A stretch of 64,000 nucleotides of DNA from Thermogemmatispora sp. (lineage in GTDB: Bacteria; Chloroflexota; Ktedonobacteria; Ktedonobacterales; Ktedonobacteraceae), in NCBI RefSeq assembly GCF_019683635.1, contig NZ_JADGIA010000001.1:1-64000 (forward strand), read 5' to 3'. Below the pieces are notes generated by a model. The model made no database searches and was not told the DNA's origin. It saw only the letters and a list, made by a program, of their open reading frames with translations. Positions within the stretch are counted from its first letter, which is position 1. The number at the start of each line of letters is the position of its first letter. Made by a program: the position numbers and the translations under genes. This document shows, one piece after another, positions 22,041 to 32,405 of the stretch.

Positions 22041-23141
22041 TTACAGATCCTGGAGAGCCAGCGTCACTGCTCCGACAAGGCTCGCCTGGGGGCCCAGCTT
22101 GCCCTGAACGATGCGCAGATGCTGGCTGGCTGCGGGCAGACAGAGCGCGCGCAGACGCTCGCGCAGGGGGGCGATCAGGGGTTCCCCCACGAGCGCAACC
22201 GACCCGCCTAAGATGATCATACCGGGATTGACAAGATGAACGATATTGGCCAGAGCGAAGGCCAGATAGGTCAGCACCTCGTCGATCAGGCAGCGAGCCA
22301 CCTCATCGCCCTCTGCGGCCAGCTGAAAGATCTGCCCCACGGTGATGCGCTCGGCCCTTCCCTCGGTAAGGCGGTGGATAGCCGCTAATGTCGCGGGGTG
22401 CTCGACGGCACGACCGATCATGGTGCGAACAATGGCCTGAGCGGAGGCGATGGCTTCCAGATGGCCGTAGCCGCCGCACGAGCATTTTGGCCCATTCTGC
22501 ATCACCAACAGATGGCCGATCTCGCCCGCTGTCGAGGTCACGCCGTGGTAGATCCGGCCATTGACGATCAAGCCGCCGCCGATTCCTCGGCCCAGCCCGA
22601 CGTAGAGAGCCACTCGCTCCCCAATGCCGGCCCCGTAAAGCACCTCAGCCAGGGCGGCAGCGTTCGCGTTATTATCGATGATGCAAGGGACGTTCAGGCG
22701 CTCGGCCAGGTAGTCCTGCAGCGGAAAATTATCCCAACCATGTGCATGGTAAAGCGTCCGCACGATCCCTTGTGAAGCATCGACTGGCCCGCCTACGGCG
22801 ACACCTACGCGTAGCACGCGCCCATCGCGCAGGTGTTCGGGGTCCAACACCTCCCCAAGCATGGCCTCCAGCAGCTGGAGCAGGGTTGTCGTATCGGGAA
22901 TATACTCCAGAGGGCGGCGCAGCTGATAGAGAATGTTGCCATCCAGATCGGCCAGGGCTACTGATTGGCGCGTGCCGCTACCGCTGATCTCAATTCCCAC
23001 TACATAGCCCTGGGTAGCCAACAGCTTACCGGTGGACCGTGGCGTCTGGCTGCTGCGTTCTGTAGACACGCTCCTGTCTCCTCTTGCGGGCTTGCCTGGT
23101 GCTGCCGGTGTGGGCAGGGCAAGCACAAAACAGAACAGCAC
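22041..23141 (-). CDS. ROK family protein (sugar kinase/repressor)
   Basis: VGIEISGSGTRQSVALADLDGNILYQ, CIIDNNANAAALAEVLYGAG, VALYVGLGRGIGGGLIVNGRIYHGVTSTAGEIGHL, CSCGGYGHLEAIAS; the true start may be internal. Confidence 0.9.
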   Translation of the reverse strand: MLFCFVLALPTPAAPGKPARGDRSVSTERSSQTPRSTGKLLATQGYVVGIEISGSGTRQSVALADLDGNILYQLRRPLEYIPDTTTLLQLLEAMLGEVLDPEHLRDGRVLRVGVAVGGPVDASQGIVRTLYHAHGWDNFPLQDYLAERLNVPCIIDNNANAAALAEVLYGAGIGERVALYVGLGRGIGGGLIVNGRIYHGVTSTAGEIGHLLVMQNGPKCSCGGYGHLEAIASAQAIVRTMIGRAVEHPATLAAIHRLTEGRAERITVGQIFQLAAEGDEVARCLIDEVLTYLAFALANIVHLVNPGMIILGGSVALVGEPLIAPLRERLRALCLPAASQHLRIVQGKLGPQASLVGAVTLALQDL

Positions 23142-23624
23142 AAAGCAAGACAGAGAGGATTGGTCGGTCTCTACTTCGGCGCTTGCCTTGCCTGGGCTGG
23201 GCTAGACTAGACTAGACTGGACTGGGCAGCTCGCCTATACTGTTGCTGTCCTGCTTCCGTTGCTTTCCTACTCACGCCCTGGCGCTGCCTCGCCCTGCCC
23301 GCCAGCGGGGTGAGCCATTCCAGGAATTCTGATTACTCCCTTGTTACAGGCAGTGCTCTCTAGATGAACGAGACAGCGGCTTCAGTATATCATAAGAAAT
23401 GCCTCACGCAAAGTACGTTAGGATGGCTGTCTCACCTCAGCTGACCAGCCCTTCTCTGCCTTCTCAGACGTCTGCTTGCTATGGCAGCTGACTGACCTCT
23501 TGCTTGCATCAGCGGGAGGCTGACCGCTACAATTGGTCCAGAGTCTGGATGGGCATCGGCTGCCAGCAGCAAGGCTGGTGGATGATGCCGGCCTCAGCAT
23601 TTCGGCAATCTGCGAGGGAGGGCG

Positions 23625-24140
23625 ATGGTCTCATCTTCGCTGGCTGAGCCGCGTACCTTTGTTGGGCGGGGCCTCAGCCCTATGAAGCGAGCAGTCACAA
23701 TTGTAGCGTTGCTGGCGATTACGCTTGCGGTACTGCTGATTGCTTTGCACGAGGGCCTGTCGGCGGTCGGTAGTACTATTGCGGCTTTGCTCTTTATTGC
23801 GGGCTTTATCTATTATCTCTGGATTATTGCCCCGCAGCCCTTTACGATCACTGTGAGCGCCGAGGAGATTGTGAAGCGTAGTCAGCGCGGCGAGACGGTG
23901 GTGCTGCGCTGGGAGGAGCTGGCGCGCGTCAAGGAGGAGTTTTTCCCGAATGGCACGCGCATCAGTCTGGCGCTCTACCGCCGCCCGAGCGCTGACGGTC
24001 AGGGGGAGCATAGCGGCCAGCCAGTGCGGGCCTGGGTAGTCTACCGCGACGACGTCGATGATCTCGATGGGCTGGCGGCCCTTATACAGCAGCTGAAGCC
24101 CGCTGACTGCCGCTGGGAGAGCGCTACAGTCCATGAGTAA
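23625..24140 (+). CDS. hypothetical membrane protein
   Basis: 171 aa, two TM segments then soluble domain; start may be the internal ATG at 23682. Confidence 0.6.
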   Translation: MVSSSLAEPRTFVGRGLSPMKRAVTIVALLAITLAVLLIALHEGLSAVGSTIAALLFIAGFIYYLWIIAPQPFTITVSAEEIVKRSQRGETVVLRWEELARVKEEFFPNGTRISLALYRRPSADGQGEHSGQPVRAWVVYRDDVDDLDGLAALIQQLKPADCRWESATVHE

Positions 24141-24288
24141 GTGACTCAGTCCAGGCGACCTGTCCTCTGCTGTGGCGCTCTCTAGCTGGCTGGGATGCTT
24201 GCTGCCTTTGCCCCCGGCCTGGCCGGCGCCTCCAGGCACTCCGGGCAGGCCGGGCTTGCTGCCTGCCCCTATTTTTTTACGGGCTAAT

Positions 24289-25422
24289 TCATAGACTGAA
24301 CACCTTGAAGCTGGTGATGATGAGCTGGAAGCCATAGCACGATAGGCCAACTTGTGAGGTGGTGAGATAGCGATTATCGGTGACTGCCAGCTCCTGGCCG
24401 CCGTCGATCAGTAGCTTCAGGCTGTTCGCTTTGACTTCGACACGGTAGAGGTGGCTATGATTCCCAGGGTTGAACGGGACCTTAGCCAGGGTTTGACCGC
24501 CGCCGCCGTCGAGGCTGTCGGCGGCGAAGAGCGCTTTGTAGGGATTGGTGTCAAAATCAGTATAAGTAACGGCGGCAATATAGCCGCGCCACGGGTTTTG
24601 TGTGGGATCTCCGCGCACAGTGATACCGAACCCATCGTTATAGGTGTTATTAGAAGCAATGATCTGCACTGTAACCTCGACGGCGTAGTTCGTAATGCCA
24701 TTCAGCGAGCAGGGTGCCGCAATCGTCGGCTGCAGAGAATCATCGTCGTTTGTGCCGTCGTTCAGTAACTGACCGTTCAAAACTTTCCAGTCGTTAGAGC
24801 CAGACCAGCCATTCCAACCCTGGGCCGCATCGGCCTGGCAGAGAATGGTTCCAGGAGCTGGCTGCGTGGTTGACGAGGGCGTCAACTCGCCTGGCGAGGT
24901 CGAGCCCTGACCCTGACTGCCCCCCGTGGTTCCGGTCGTAGTATTGAAGGATGTGGATTTATTCGTTTGGGCATTGCCACCCACCTTTATGAAATTGAAG
25001 ATCAGCGAGATCGCTAGCAGTAGACTCAGTAGTACAATGAGGCCGATAGAGAGGCCGCGTGACTGGCGCTGCCTCGCCGGCGCTGGAGATGACGAAGAAG
25101 GAGGAAGAGTAAAGGGCAAGGGGGGCGTACGCTGGTCTCCGCGCAGGACAGGTGTAGTCGGGGTGGCCCCTGCTTGCCAGCTCATAGTGGGTGGCGGTGG
25201 TGGTATAGACCTCTGGTCCTCTCCGCTCTGTGCAGGGGGTGGCAGGGGGGTCTGATGGCTCTGGAGGATGGTTGACAGGTCACTGGCGGCTGGCTGACCT
25301 AGCTGGTCGACGATGCGCTGATTGTAAAGGGTGCATTGAGGATTGATGCAGACTCCACTACTGTGGAGGCGGTGGCCACATTGGCCACAGAACTGAGGCA
25401 CATCAGTGCTACTCTGGCTCAT
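24289..25422 (-). CDS. zinc-ribbon, single-TM protein with C-terminal LamG/DUF1080-like domain
   Basis: MSQSSTDVPQFCGQCGHRLHSSGVCINPQC; Pro-rich linker; TM; VEVTVQIIASNNTYNDGFGITVRG..HLYRVEVKANSLKLLIDGGQELAVTDNRYLTTSQVGL. Confidence 0.75.
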   Translation of the reverse strand: MSQSSTDVPQFCGQCGHRLHSSGVCINPQCTLYNQRIVDQLGQPAASDLSTILQSHQTPLPPPAQSGEDQRSIPPPPPTMSWQAGATPTTPVLRGDQRTPPLPFTLPPSSSSPAPARQRQSRGLSIGLIVLLSLLLAISLIFNFIKVGGNAQTNKSTSFNTTTGTTGGSQGQGSTSPGELTPSSTTQPAPGTILCQADAAQGWNGWSGSNDWKVLNGQLLNDGTNDDDSLQPTIAAPCSLNGITNYAVEVTVQIIASNNTYNDGFGITVRGDPTQNPWRGYIAAVTYTDFDTNPYKALFAADSLDGGGGQTLAKVPFNPGNHSHLYRVEVKANSLKLLIDGGQELAVTDNRYLTTSQVGLSCYGFQLIITSFKVFSL

Positions 25423-25687
25423 GGCAAAGCCTCCTATAGTCAACATAGTGTAGGGTCGGATGGACGACTAGATGGATGTATCTGCTCTTTCAACGGTGTG
25501 TGTTCCTTCTGATCCTTCCTCCTGTTCTTCTCATCTCCCCCCTATTCTAGCACTGATGGTCCCTGTCTGCGACCTCTATCTCTTGGCCACTGTCGATCTG
25601 AACGCAGGCAGACAGCCAGATAGTATAATAAAAGCACGAACCGCTCTCCTCGCAGCGGTGCAGCAGGACATAAAGGCGGTCTTCTGT

Positions 25688-27796
25688 ATGGATGCACGTA
25701 TCTCTCAGCATCACCTGACAGTTCGTGAGCAACTGGTCCTCAGCTTCCTCTGGCTCGGACTCAACATCCAATCAGCCGCCCTCTTGCCGATTGTGATCCC
25801 GACCCAGATTCTTCTGTTTGTCGCTCCGGGCCAGGTTGGCAGCGCTGAGCAGGCTACCTTTCTGGGCTGGCTGTCAGCGATGGGGGCCTTTTTTTCGCTG
25901 ATCGTGCCGCCCATTGTGGGCCTGCTTTCTGATCACACCAGCAGCCCTTTTGGCAGACGGCGACCCTATATCGTGGTCGGCGGAGTGTTGACGCTGGTCA
26001 GCGCTCTCCTGTTAGCGGGCGCTGTGAGCGTGGCCCTGTTGGTAGTTGGGCTGGCGCTCTTCCAGTTCGCCAGCAACGTTGTCTGGGCGGCCTATCAGGG
26101 TTTACTGCCCGATCTGGTGCCAGAGGACCAGCGCGGTGAGGCTTCTGGCTACATGGGCCTGATGACCATTCTGGGCAATGTTGGTAGCCTGGGTCTGGCG
26201 GCCTGGCTACTCGGAGGGGTGAGCCTGGGATCGCTCGGCGCTCCTCTGATTGTACGAGGTGCGCTGATTTATTATGTGGTAACCGATCTGGTTATGCTGC
26301 TTGGTATTCTGGTGACTGCCTTTGGGGTGCATGAGATGTCCTATCATCCGGCGGCCCAGGCCAAAAGCCGACTTCGCTCCTGGGAGGAGCTGCGCCGCTG
26401 GCTGGTCAGCAACTGGATCGCACCCTGGCGCAGCTCCAATTTTACCATTGTCTTCTTGACGCGCTTCTGCGTCATGATGGGCCTCTACTTATTCATGACC
26501 TTCATCGAGTACTATTTTGCGAATGTGGCCCATGTCTCCAATTTTGTTCAACAGACGGCTGCTGTGGCCACGCTGGCTCTGGTGGGCGCCTTGCTCAGTA
26601 CGCTGGGTCTGGGAATGCTCTCGGATCGCTTTCGCCGGGCGCCGCTCGTTTGCCTGGCGACACTGGTGATGGGGCTGCCGGCCCTGGCCTTCGTGGTGGC
26701 GCCAGCGGCGCTGCCGCTCTGGCCGTTGGGCCTGCTCTTCGGTCTCGGCTACGGTGCCTATACCAGCGTTGACTGGGCCCTGGCGATCGATGCCCTGCCT
26801 TCGCTGGAAGTGGCTGCCAAGGACCTGGGTCTGTGGGGCGCCTCATCGAACCTGCCTTTGACGCTGGCTCCCTTGCTTGGTAGCCTGGTCATCAGTATAG
26901 CCGCTAGTCAGGATCAGACAGCTCTGGGCTATCGCCTGGTCTTCGCTCTGGCCGCTTTCTTCCTCCTGCTCGGGGCGATTCTGGTGCTGCGTGTGCGCGA
27001 GCAGCGCCAGCAGCGTCTCCTCCCGGAGCCGCCAGGTGGCGGAGCTGGAGAGCAGGCACCTGGCGAAGCAGAGAGGATGCTGATGGCGTCGACTCCGGCT
27101 CTATCCACGGCTGCCATCTCGTCGGGGGCGCATCCCATCCAGCAGGGTCGGCGGCGACGGAAACGTGTCAATCCTCTCTGGTTGCTGGCGCGTGAGACGC
27201 ACGCTGGCGAGGCGCAGGGGATCATGCGCTTCTGGACTTTTTGGGAGAGGTTGTCGCTCGCTGTGCTGAGGATTCAGCCGGTGCCTGCTGCTCCCTATGG
27301 TCTGTTTCGTGCCCGGCTCACGCGCTATCATGGTCGGCGTCCCCTTGTTCTGCCCGATGGAACGCGCATCGACCACGGCGATCGGCTGATGGAGCTACAT
27401 TTTGCCAATCGTCGCCTGCGCGATGCCGCCCTGCGGAGTTCTCCCTGGGAGCTGCTGCGGATGATGCGCGCCGATCTGCGCGCCCTGGCAGCCTGGTTGC
27501 AGACGCCGGCCTGCGCGGAGGTGCGCGCAGTCTATGGCGTGACTCTCTTAGGCCAGGCGGCGCCTCGCCTGGGCTTCAGCTTGCGAGAGAGGCCGCGTAA
27601 CCTGTGGAGCCGGGCTGATCGCATTTTTATGACCGGCCTGCTGCTTCTCTATCACCCGCAGGGGCGAGCCCGTCTCGCGCGCGGCACCACCTATGGCCGC
27701 TATCCCACGGAGGTCTGGATGTCGCGCTCCGAGCTGCTACGCCGCTACGGCGGCTCTGATGGAGCAGCGCCGAGCGCGCACACCCAGCGGGAATGA
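25688..27796 (+). CDS. MFS transporter (GPH-like) fused to a C-terminal YkoP-like domain
   Basis: LLSDHTSSPFGRRRPYIVVGG MFS loop, ~12 TM; then linker and AAPYGLFRARLTRYHGRRPLVLPDGTRIDHGDRLMELHFANRRL. Confidence 0.8.
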   Translation: MDARISQHHLTVREQLVLSFLWLGLNIQSAALLPIVIPTQILLFVAPGQVGSAEQATFLGWLSAMGAFFSLIVPPIVGLLSDHTSSPFGRRRPYIVVGGVLTLVSALLLAGAVSVALLVVGLALFQFASNVVWAAYQGLLPDLVPEDQRGEASGYMGLMTILGNVGSLGLAAWLLGGVSLGSLGAPLIVRGALIYYVVTDLVMLLGILVTAFGVHEMSYHPAAQAKSRLRSWEELRRWLVSNWIAPWRSSNFTIVFLTRFCVMMGLYLFMTFIEYYFANVAHVSNFVQQTAAVATLALVGALLSTLGLGMLSDRFRRAPLVCLATLVMGLPALAFVVAPAALPLWPLGLLFGLGYGAYTSVDWALAIDALPSLEVAAKDLGLWGASSNLPLTLAPLLGSLVISIAASQDQTALGYRLVFALAAFFLLLGAILVLRVREQRQQRLLPEPPGGGAGEQAPGEAERMLMASTPALSTAAISSGAHPIQQGRRRRKRVNPLWLLARETHAGEAQGIMRFWTFWERLSLAVLRIQPVPAAPYGLFRARLTRYHGRRPLVLPDGTRIDHGDRLMELHFANRRLRDAALRSSPWELLRMMRADLRALAAWLQTPACAEVRAVYGVTLLGQAAPRLGFSLRERPRNLWSRADRIFMTGLLLLYHPQGRARLARGTTYGRYPTEVWMSRSELLRRYGGSDGAAPSAHTQRE

Positions 27797-28119
27797 ATTG
27801 ACGTGCGTGCTCCTCCTGGCGAGGCGCCTCAGGCTTTCGGTTGACACAACTATAAGGCGGCGCCTACAATCACAAATAAGGCCACCGGTGTGAACACTGG
27901 CACGCCAGGTAGACAGACAGGCGCTCCGGCGAGCCACTGATCCTGACCAGCCGGTGGGCGCTTTCTCATGGAGATTGAGCGTTTCTCTATCTGTTTGTCC
28001 CTCTATTCGAGTCTCCAGTCGTGAGGCAAGGGCCAGAAGAAGCAGGAGAGGGAAGGGTCGCATAGGACGGGCGAGTGTGCGAAGCTGCTAGCGATCTGCC
28101 CGGCTGGAGAGAGTAGCGA

Positions 28120-29211
28120 GTGAAGGTGACTCTCTTGAGTGACGATAAGAAGAACCGTGCAACGGCTGATGAGCGCCCTAAGCATCCCGCCGAGCTAACG
28201 CCGGGAGCCCAGGAGGTTGTGAGCGGCGTCTGGAAGATCACTTTGCCCATTCCTTTTCCTCTGCGCACGGTCAATGTCTATGCCCTGGTGGGCCGTGATG
28301 GCTGGGCCCTGGTCGATGCAGCGATGGGGACACCCGAGGCCCGCGCCGTCCTGACTGAGGGGCTGGAGCGGGCCGGCTTGCAGCTACAGAAGTTGCGGGC
28401 TTTAGTGCTCTCGCACCATCATCCCGACCATATTGGCCTGTCGGCAGAATTGCAGGAGCAGAGCGGCGCCGCGGTCTATATGCACCCCATCGATGCCGCC
28501 ATTATGCAGGCAATGTGGCGCGATGGCCACAGCGATCATGGTGGCCATCAGCGCTCCTTCGCTCAGGCGAATCAGTTTTTCAGGCCGCATGGAATGCCGC
28601 CGCTGGAACCGACGGTCAGCTCGCAGCTGCCGCCGGAGGTGATGAACTTTGTCATTCGCGTCCCTCCAGCGGAGGCCATTACCCACGTCGAAGATGGTGC
28701 TGAGATTACCCTGGTCGGGGAGCGCTACCGCGTCATCTGGACGCCCGGTCATTCGGACGGTCATATTGTGCTCTTCCGCGAGCGCGATGGCCTCTTGCTG
28801 GCCGCCGACCATGTACTGCCGCGCATCACGCCGAATATCGGCCTCTATTCGGAGTACAATCGGGCCAATCCACTGGGGGACTACATTCAGTCGCTGGAGA
28901 AGGTGCGTCATCTCCCGGCGAGCCTGGTACTTCCGGGTCATGGCGAGCCATTCCGCCATCTAGCACGCCGCGTGCGCGAGCTGATCAGGCATCACGCTCA
29001 GCGCGAACTGGAGATTTTGTCGCTGCTCGGTCGGCGTCCCCAGCACGCCTATCAGCTCGCCGAGCAGGTTTTTGGTTCCCGTCTGAAGAACGATGAGTCG
29101 CGTCGGATGGCGGTAGCCGAGATCCTCTCTCACTTAGAGCACCTGCGTCTTGGGGGGTATGTCAGGCAGGAGCATACAGATGATGGCTTGATTCTGTACG
29201 CTGCTGTTTAG
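28120..29211 (+). CDS. MBL-fold metallo-hydrolase
   Basis: LVLSHHHPDHIGLSAELQEQ (HxHxDH), TPGHSDGHIVLF, ADHVLPRITPNIG, LVLPGHGEPF. Confidence 0.93.
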   Translation: MKVTLLSDDKKNRATADERPKHPAELTPGAQEVVSGVWKITLPIPFPLRTVNVYALVGRDGWALVDAAMGTPEARAVLTEGLERAGLQLQKLRALVLSHHHPDHIGLSAELQEQSGAAVYMHPIDAAIMQAMWRDGHSDHGGHQRSFAQANQFFRPHGMPPLEPTVSSQLPPEVMNFVIRVPPAEAITHVEDGAEITLVGERYRVIWTPGHSDGHIVLFRERDGLLLAADHVLPRITPNIGLYSEYNRANPLGDYIQSLEKVRHLPASLVLPGHGEPFRHLARRVRELIRHHAQRELEILSLLGRRPQHAYQLAEQVFGSRLKNDESRRMAVAEILSHLEHLRLGGYVRQEHTDDGLILYAAV

Positions 29212-29236
29212 AAATTTGGGTTATGGTAGAGCTGTC

Positions 29237-29300
29237 AACCGGCCTGGGAAGCCAATTTTTTACTTGTTCGCTCGCTATGAATTGGCTTCCCAGGCCGGTT
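29237..29300. repeat. perfect 21-bp inverted repeat, 22-nt loop
   Basis: AACCGGCCTGGGAAGCCAATT (29237-29257) and AATTGGCTTCCCAGGCCGGTT (29280-29300) are exact reverse complements. Confidence 0.95.
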
Positions 29301-29337
29301 CAGCCTCACAACCTAGCTCTGAAGCTTGACGAGCCGC

Positions 29338-29366
29338 TTGTATTTCGGAAAAGTGCGTGCTATATT
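29338..29366 (+). promoter_or_regulatory. putative promoter of the HU gene
   Basis: TTGTAT-(17)-TATATT upstream of the HU CDS. Confidence 0.5.
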
Positions 29367-29469
29367 CTATTTGGCAGTGAGGTTGTCATGCCGCTTGACT
29401 GGCCCGGCGTCTTCGGGGTCGAGACCGGGAGCGGCCTTGCATCGACAGTTGTGTTGTAAGGAGGTCTCC

Positions 29470-29784
29470 ATGGCAACAGCGAAGAAGAAGGAAGTTGCGA
29501 CGATTGGCCGTCAGGAATTGGCCAAGCGCATCGCTCAGAAGGCCGATATCTCTCAGAAGCAGGCGGGTGTCATTCTGGAAACGACGCTGGACGTGATTCG
29601 CGACGCTCTCAAGTCCGGCGATGAGGTCCGTCTGGTTGGCTTCGGCTCCTTTAAGGTACGCAAGAGTGCGCCGCGCAAGGGCGTCAATCCGCGCGATGGT
29701 AAGGCCATTCAGGTGCCTGCAAAGAACCGCGTGCGCTTCTCCGCTGGTAAGGAGCTGAACGAAGCTGTACAGAGCAAGAAATAA
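29470..29784 (+). CDS. HU-family DNA-binding protein
   Basis: GRQELAKRIAQKADISQKQAGVILETTLDVIRDALKSGDEVRLVGFGSFKVRKSAPRKGVNPRDGKAI; RBS aaggaggt upstream. Confidence 0.97.
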   Translation: MATAKKKEVATIGRQELAKRIAQKADISQKQAGVILETTLDVIRDALKSGDEVRLVGFGSFKVRKSAPRKGVNPRDGKAIQVPAKNRVRFSAGKELNEAVQSKK

Positions 29785-30122
29785 CTGTAGTCGCTCGTAG
29801 TGCGTCTCTTCTCCTCACTGCCACTGGGTCCCTAGCCCCTGGCACGCCCTCGCTGGAGCAGGGAGAGGGGTGAGCAAGAGCGCCTATCGCCCCGATCGAC
29901 CTTGCTCCTCCTCGTGCAGGCCACGGGGCTGCTGTTTACTCACTTGACTGATTGATCGCTCGTTCGCTCGCTGTGCTCTCCTTCTCCGCTCTGAGCCGTG
30001 TCTTCCCTTCCATCCCCTTTGCGTAACTCAGGCTTATGCCTTGACTCACTCTCTGCTCCGCTTGCTGATCTGGCTCTCTGTCCCTATTTCCCTGTCTCTT
30101 CTCCCAGGCCAGGGAGCGGCGT

Positions 30123-31607
30123 TCAATTGTTCCCTCCCCTGCTGCGCAGGGCTGGCCAGAGGTTGCAGGCCAGGCAGAGGACTGTGGCCAGTCCTGATGG
30201 ACCCGACAGAGCGAAGAGCAGGTTCAGGAGCAGGGAGCTGCCGGACCAGAGGCTTCCCAGCGGCGAGGCCAGAAGCAGGGGAAAAACACGCAGGATGGTG
30301 GCCAGGTTGCCGAGCCAGAGGGTGGCCGCTACCAGCCGGGGCGAGGTGATCTTGCCGCCGGAGAAACCTGGGATCATGCGCGGAGCGATGCCGCAGATGA
30401 GCAGGGTGATGAAGCCCATTGCCAGGCCGTGGCGTGGCACGTCGAGACTGAAGGGAAGCGGGCTGCCCCAAAGCAGGATGAGGCCCGCGCTGATAAGCAG
30501 GAGGGCTGAGAAGAAGGCCCATAGATAGGCGCTGGCGATCAGGGCGACGAAGGGGCCATAAGCCTGGCTTTGCTGGGCAGTGTGGCGACGATAGGAGCGT
30601 GCCAGGGCTTCTGGTGACGGGGAAAGGGCCGCGACGTGGGCCGGTAGCCGTCCACGCCGGCGCATCATGCTGATAAAGATAGTAACAAAGCCAGCGATGA
30701 CGCCGCCCATCAGCAGCAGGCCAGGCCCTTCGAGGAAACGAAGCGGCCAGGTGGTCGCAGCTGACGCCACGTCGGCTCCGTTGGCGAGGCTCAGGCCCAG
30801 GCAGAAGAGGAGCAGCCCAAGCCCATAGCCGCCGGCCAGCGGCCAGAGGATAGGTCGCGGGAAGGCTTCCAGCCCGGCGTACATGGGAAGCGACTGAGCA
30901 GAGACGGCCAGGGCGAAAGAGATGAGGAAGCCGAAGAGGCCGAGGCTGACGTTAAGGTCGTCGCCAGGCTGGGGAGCGAGGCCGCCCTGAGTGGCCGCCT
31001 GCAGCATATTGACCAGATTCAGGATGGCCGCCACCGTTAGGGCGAGCGCAGCCAGGCTGATAAAGGGAGCAATCCCTAAAAAGGCTTTGCGTGTACTCAA
31101 GGCTGGACCACGCCGCAAGAGTAGGAGGTATTCAGCAGCGGCCAGCAACAAAGCCAGTCCCTCGCTGCCGCCGCTCACCACAAGCGCCAGCCTCCAGAGG
31201 AGAGGGACAGGACCGGTCAGGGTGAGCAGCGGCTGGGCCAAGGCGCGCAGGAGCAGGCCACCAGTCTGCAGACCGAGAATCCAGGGCACCAGCCGCGGTA
31301 GCGGGAGAGCCGTGCCGCGCAGACGTGGCAGGAAATGGAAGGAGACGCCGATGACGAAGAGCGCCGCCCAGCCATAGAGCTGGAGATGGCCATGCGCCTG
31401 CACCAGGGCGCTCCACCAGGCCGCAACTGCGAGATGCAGGGCCTGGGTCACCGTCAGTATGGCAGCCAGCAAGAACCCGCCGCCGCTGCCGATGAGGAGG
31501 GAGGCGCGCAACACTGGAGAGACAAGCTTGAACGGCTCTTGCGGTCTTTCGCGCTCCCTGCCGGCACTAGCTGCACCCGCCGAAGAGGTAGCCTCTGCCG
31601 CAGACAT
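30123..31607 (-). CDS. NnrS-like multi-pass membrane protein
   Basis: ~12 TM; conserved His/Arg motifs VQAHGHLQLYGWAALFVIGVSFHFLPRLRG and RHGLAMGFITLLICGIAPRMIPGFSGG. Confidence 0.7.
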   Translation of the reverse strand: MSAAEATSSAGAASAGRERERPQEPFKLVSPVLRASLLIGSGGGFLLAAILTVTQALHLAVAAWWSALVQAHGHLQLYGWAALFVIGVSFHFLPRLRGTALPLPRLVPWILGLQTGGLLLRALAQPLLTLTGPVPLLWRLALVVSGGSEGLALLLAAAEYLLLLRRGPALSTRKAFLGIAPFISLAALALTVAAILNLVNMLQAATQGGLAPQPGDDLNVSLGLFGFLISFALAVSAQSLPMYAGLEAFPRPILWPLAGGYGLGLLLFCLGLSLANGADVASAATTWPLRFLEGPGLLLMGGVIAGFVTIFISMMRRRGRLPAHVAALSPSPEALARSYRRHTAQQSQAYGPFVALIASAYLWAFFSALLLISAGLILLWGSPLPFSLDVPRHGLAMGFITLLICGIAPRMIPGFSGGKITSPRLVAATLWLGNLATILRVFPLLLASPLGSLWSGSSLLLNLLFALSGPSGLATVLCLACNLWPALRSRGGNN

Positions 31608-32080
31608 CAGCCCTCACCTCCTCCGGGCCTGCGCTGCGGCTCGCTGGCAGGCCCCTCTGCAGGGGGGGCGACGGCCTGGATCTGGGCTATCTTGCCTTCT
31701 GCGCTGGCCGCGATCAGGGTGATCAGGAAGACGCTATCCTGTAGTGCTTCAACGCTATGGGCCACGCGCGGCTCCAGATGCAGCAGTGTTCCCGCTCGCA
31801 TGCTGATGCGCTCGTGCTCCAGCGTGAACATGAGGTGTCCGCTGATGACCTGGATAAAGGCTTGATAGCTCGTACGATGCTCGTCTAGCTGCTGCCCTTC
31901 CTGCAGGGCGAGCAGCAGCAGGCGCCCCGTGGCGCTTTCCCAGAGCACTCGCACCGCTGACCCCTCGCTGCGGAAGGTTGCTGAGGACGCCAGATCGAAG
32001 ACCCTGAAATGGCTCGTGGCCTCTGGCTCCTCAGCAGCGCGACTTGCCTGGCTGGTGTTGGCCTGCTCCTGTTGCTCCAT
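31607..32080 (-). CDS. cupin-domain protein
   Basis: LLLALQEGQQLDEHRTSYQAFIQVISGHLMFTLEHERISMRAGTLLHLEPRVAHSVEAL. Confidence 0.85.
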   Translation of the reverse strand: MEQQEQANTSQASRAAEEPEATSHFRVFDLASSATFRSEGSAVRVLWESATGRLLLLALQEGQQLDEHRTSYQAFIQVISGHLMFTLEHERISMRAGTLLHLEPRVAHSVEALQDSVFLITLIAASAEGKIAQIQAVAPPAEGPASEPQRRPGGGEG

Positions 32081-32162
32081 CCTGTCTGGATGCCTCCTTC
32101 CCGTTGCTTAGACTATCCTCCCGGTGATCATCTCTGCTGTCAATCGGTAATTCAGAGGGAGA

Positions 32163-32405
32163 TCAGCCAGCGCGCTTGATAATGCGAATGATCCACTCCT
32201 CTGGCCCCTGTTGCTCCGGTATCCAGTCGAAAGCCTCTGGATATTCGGCCATCAATTGATAGCGCAAAGGGGCGGGATCGTGGTCGTTGATCAGGCGCAG
32301 CGCACTACCTGGCTGGAGCGCCTCCAGGCGGCTGAAGATGAGCGGATGACGCTCACGCGGTATGATCGTGCGCACGTCGAGCGTTTCGGCAACGTTGTCA
32401 CTCAT
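32163..32405 (-). CDS. DUF2249-domain protein
   Basis: LDVRTIIPRERHPLIFSRLEALQPGSALRLINDHDPAPLRYQLMAEYPEAFDWIPEQQGPEEWIIRI. Confidence 0.88.
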   Translation of the reverse strand: MSDNVAETLDVRTIIPRERHPLIFSRLEALQPGSALRLINDHDPAPLRYQLMAEYPEAFDWIPEQQGPEEWIIRIIKRAG

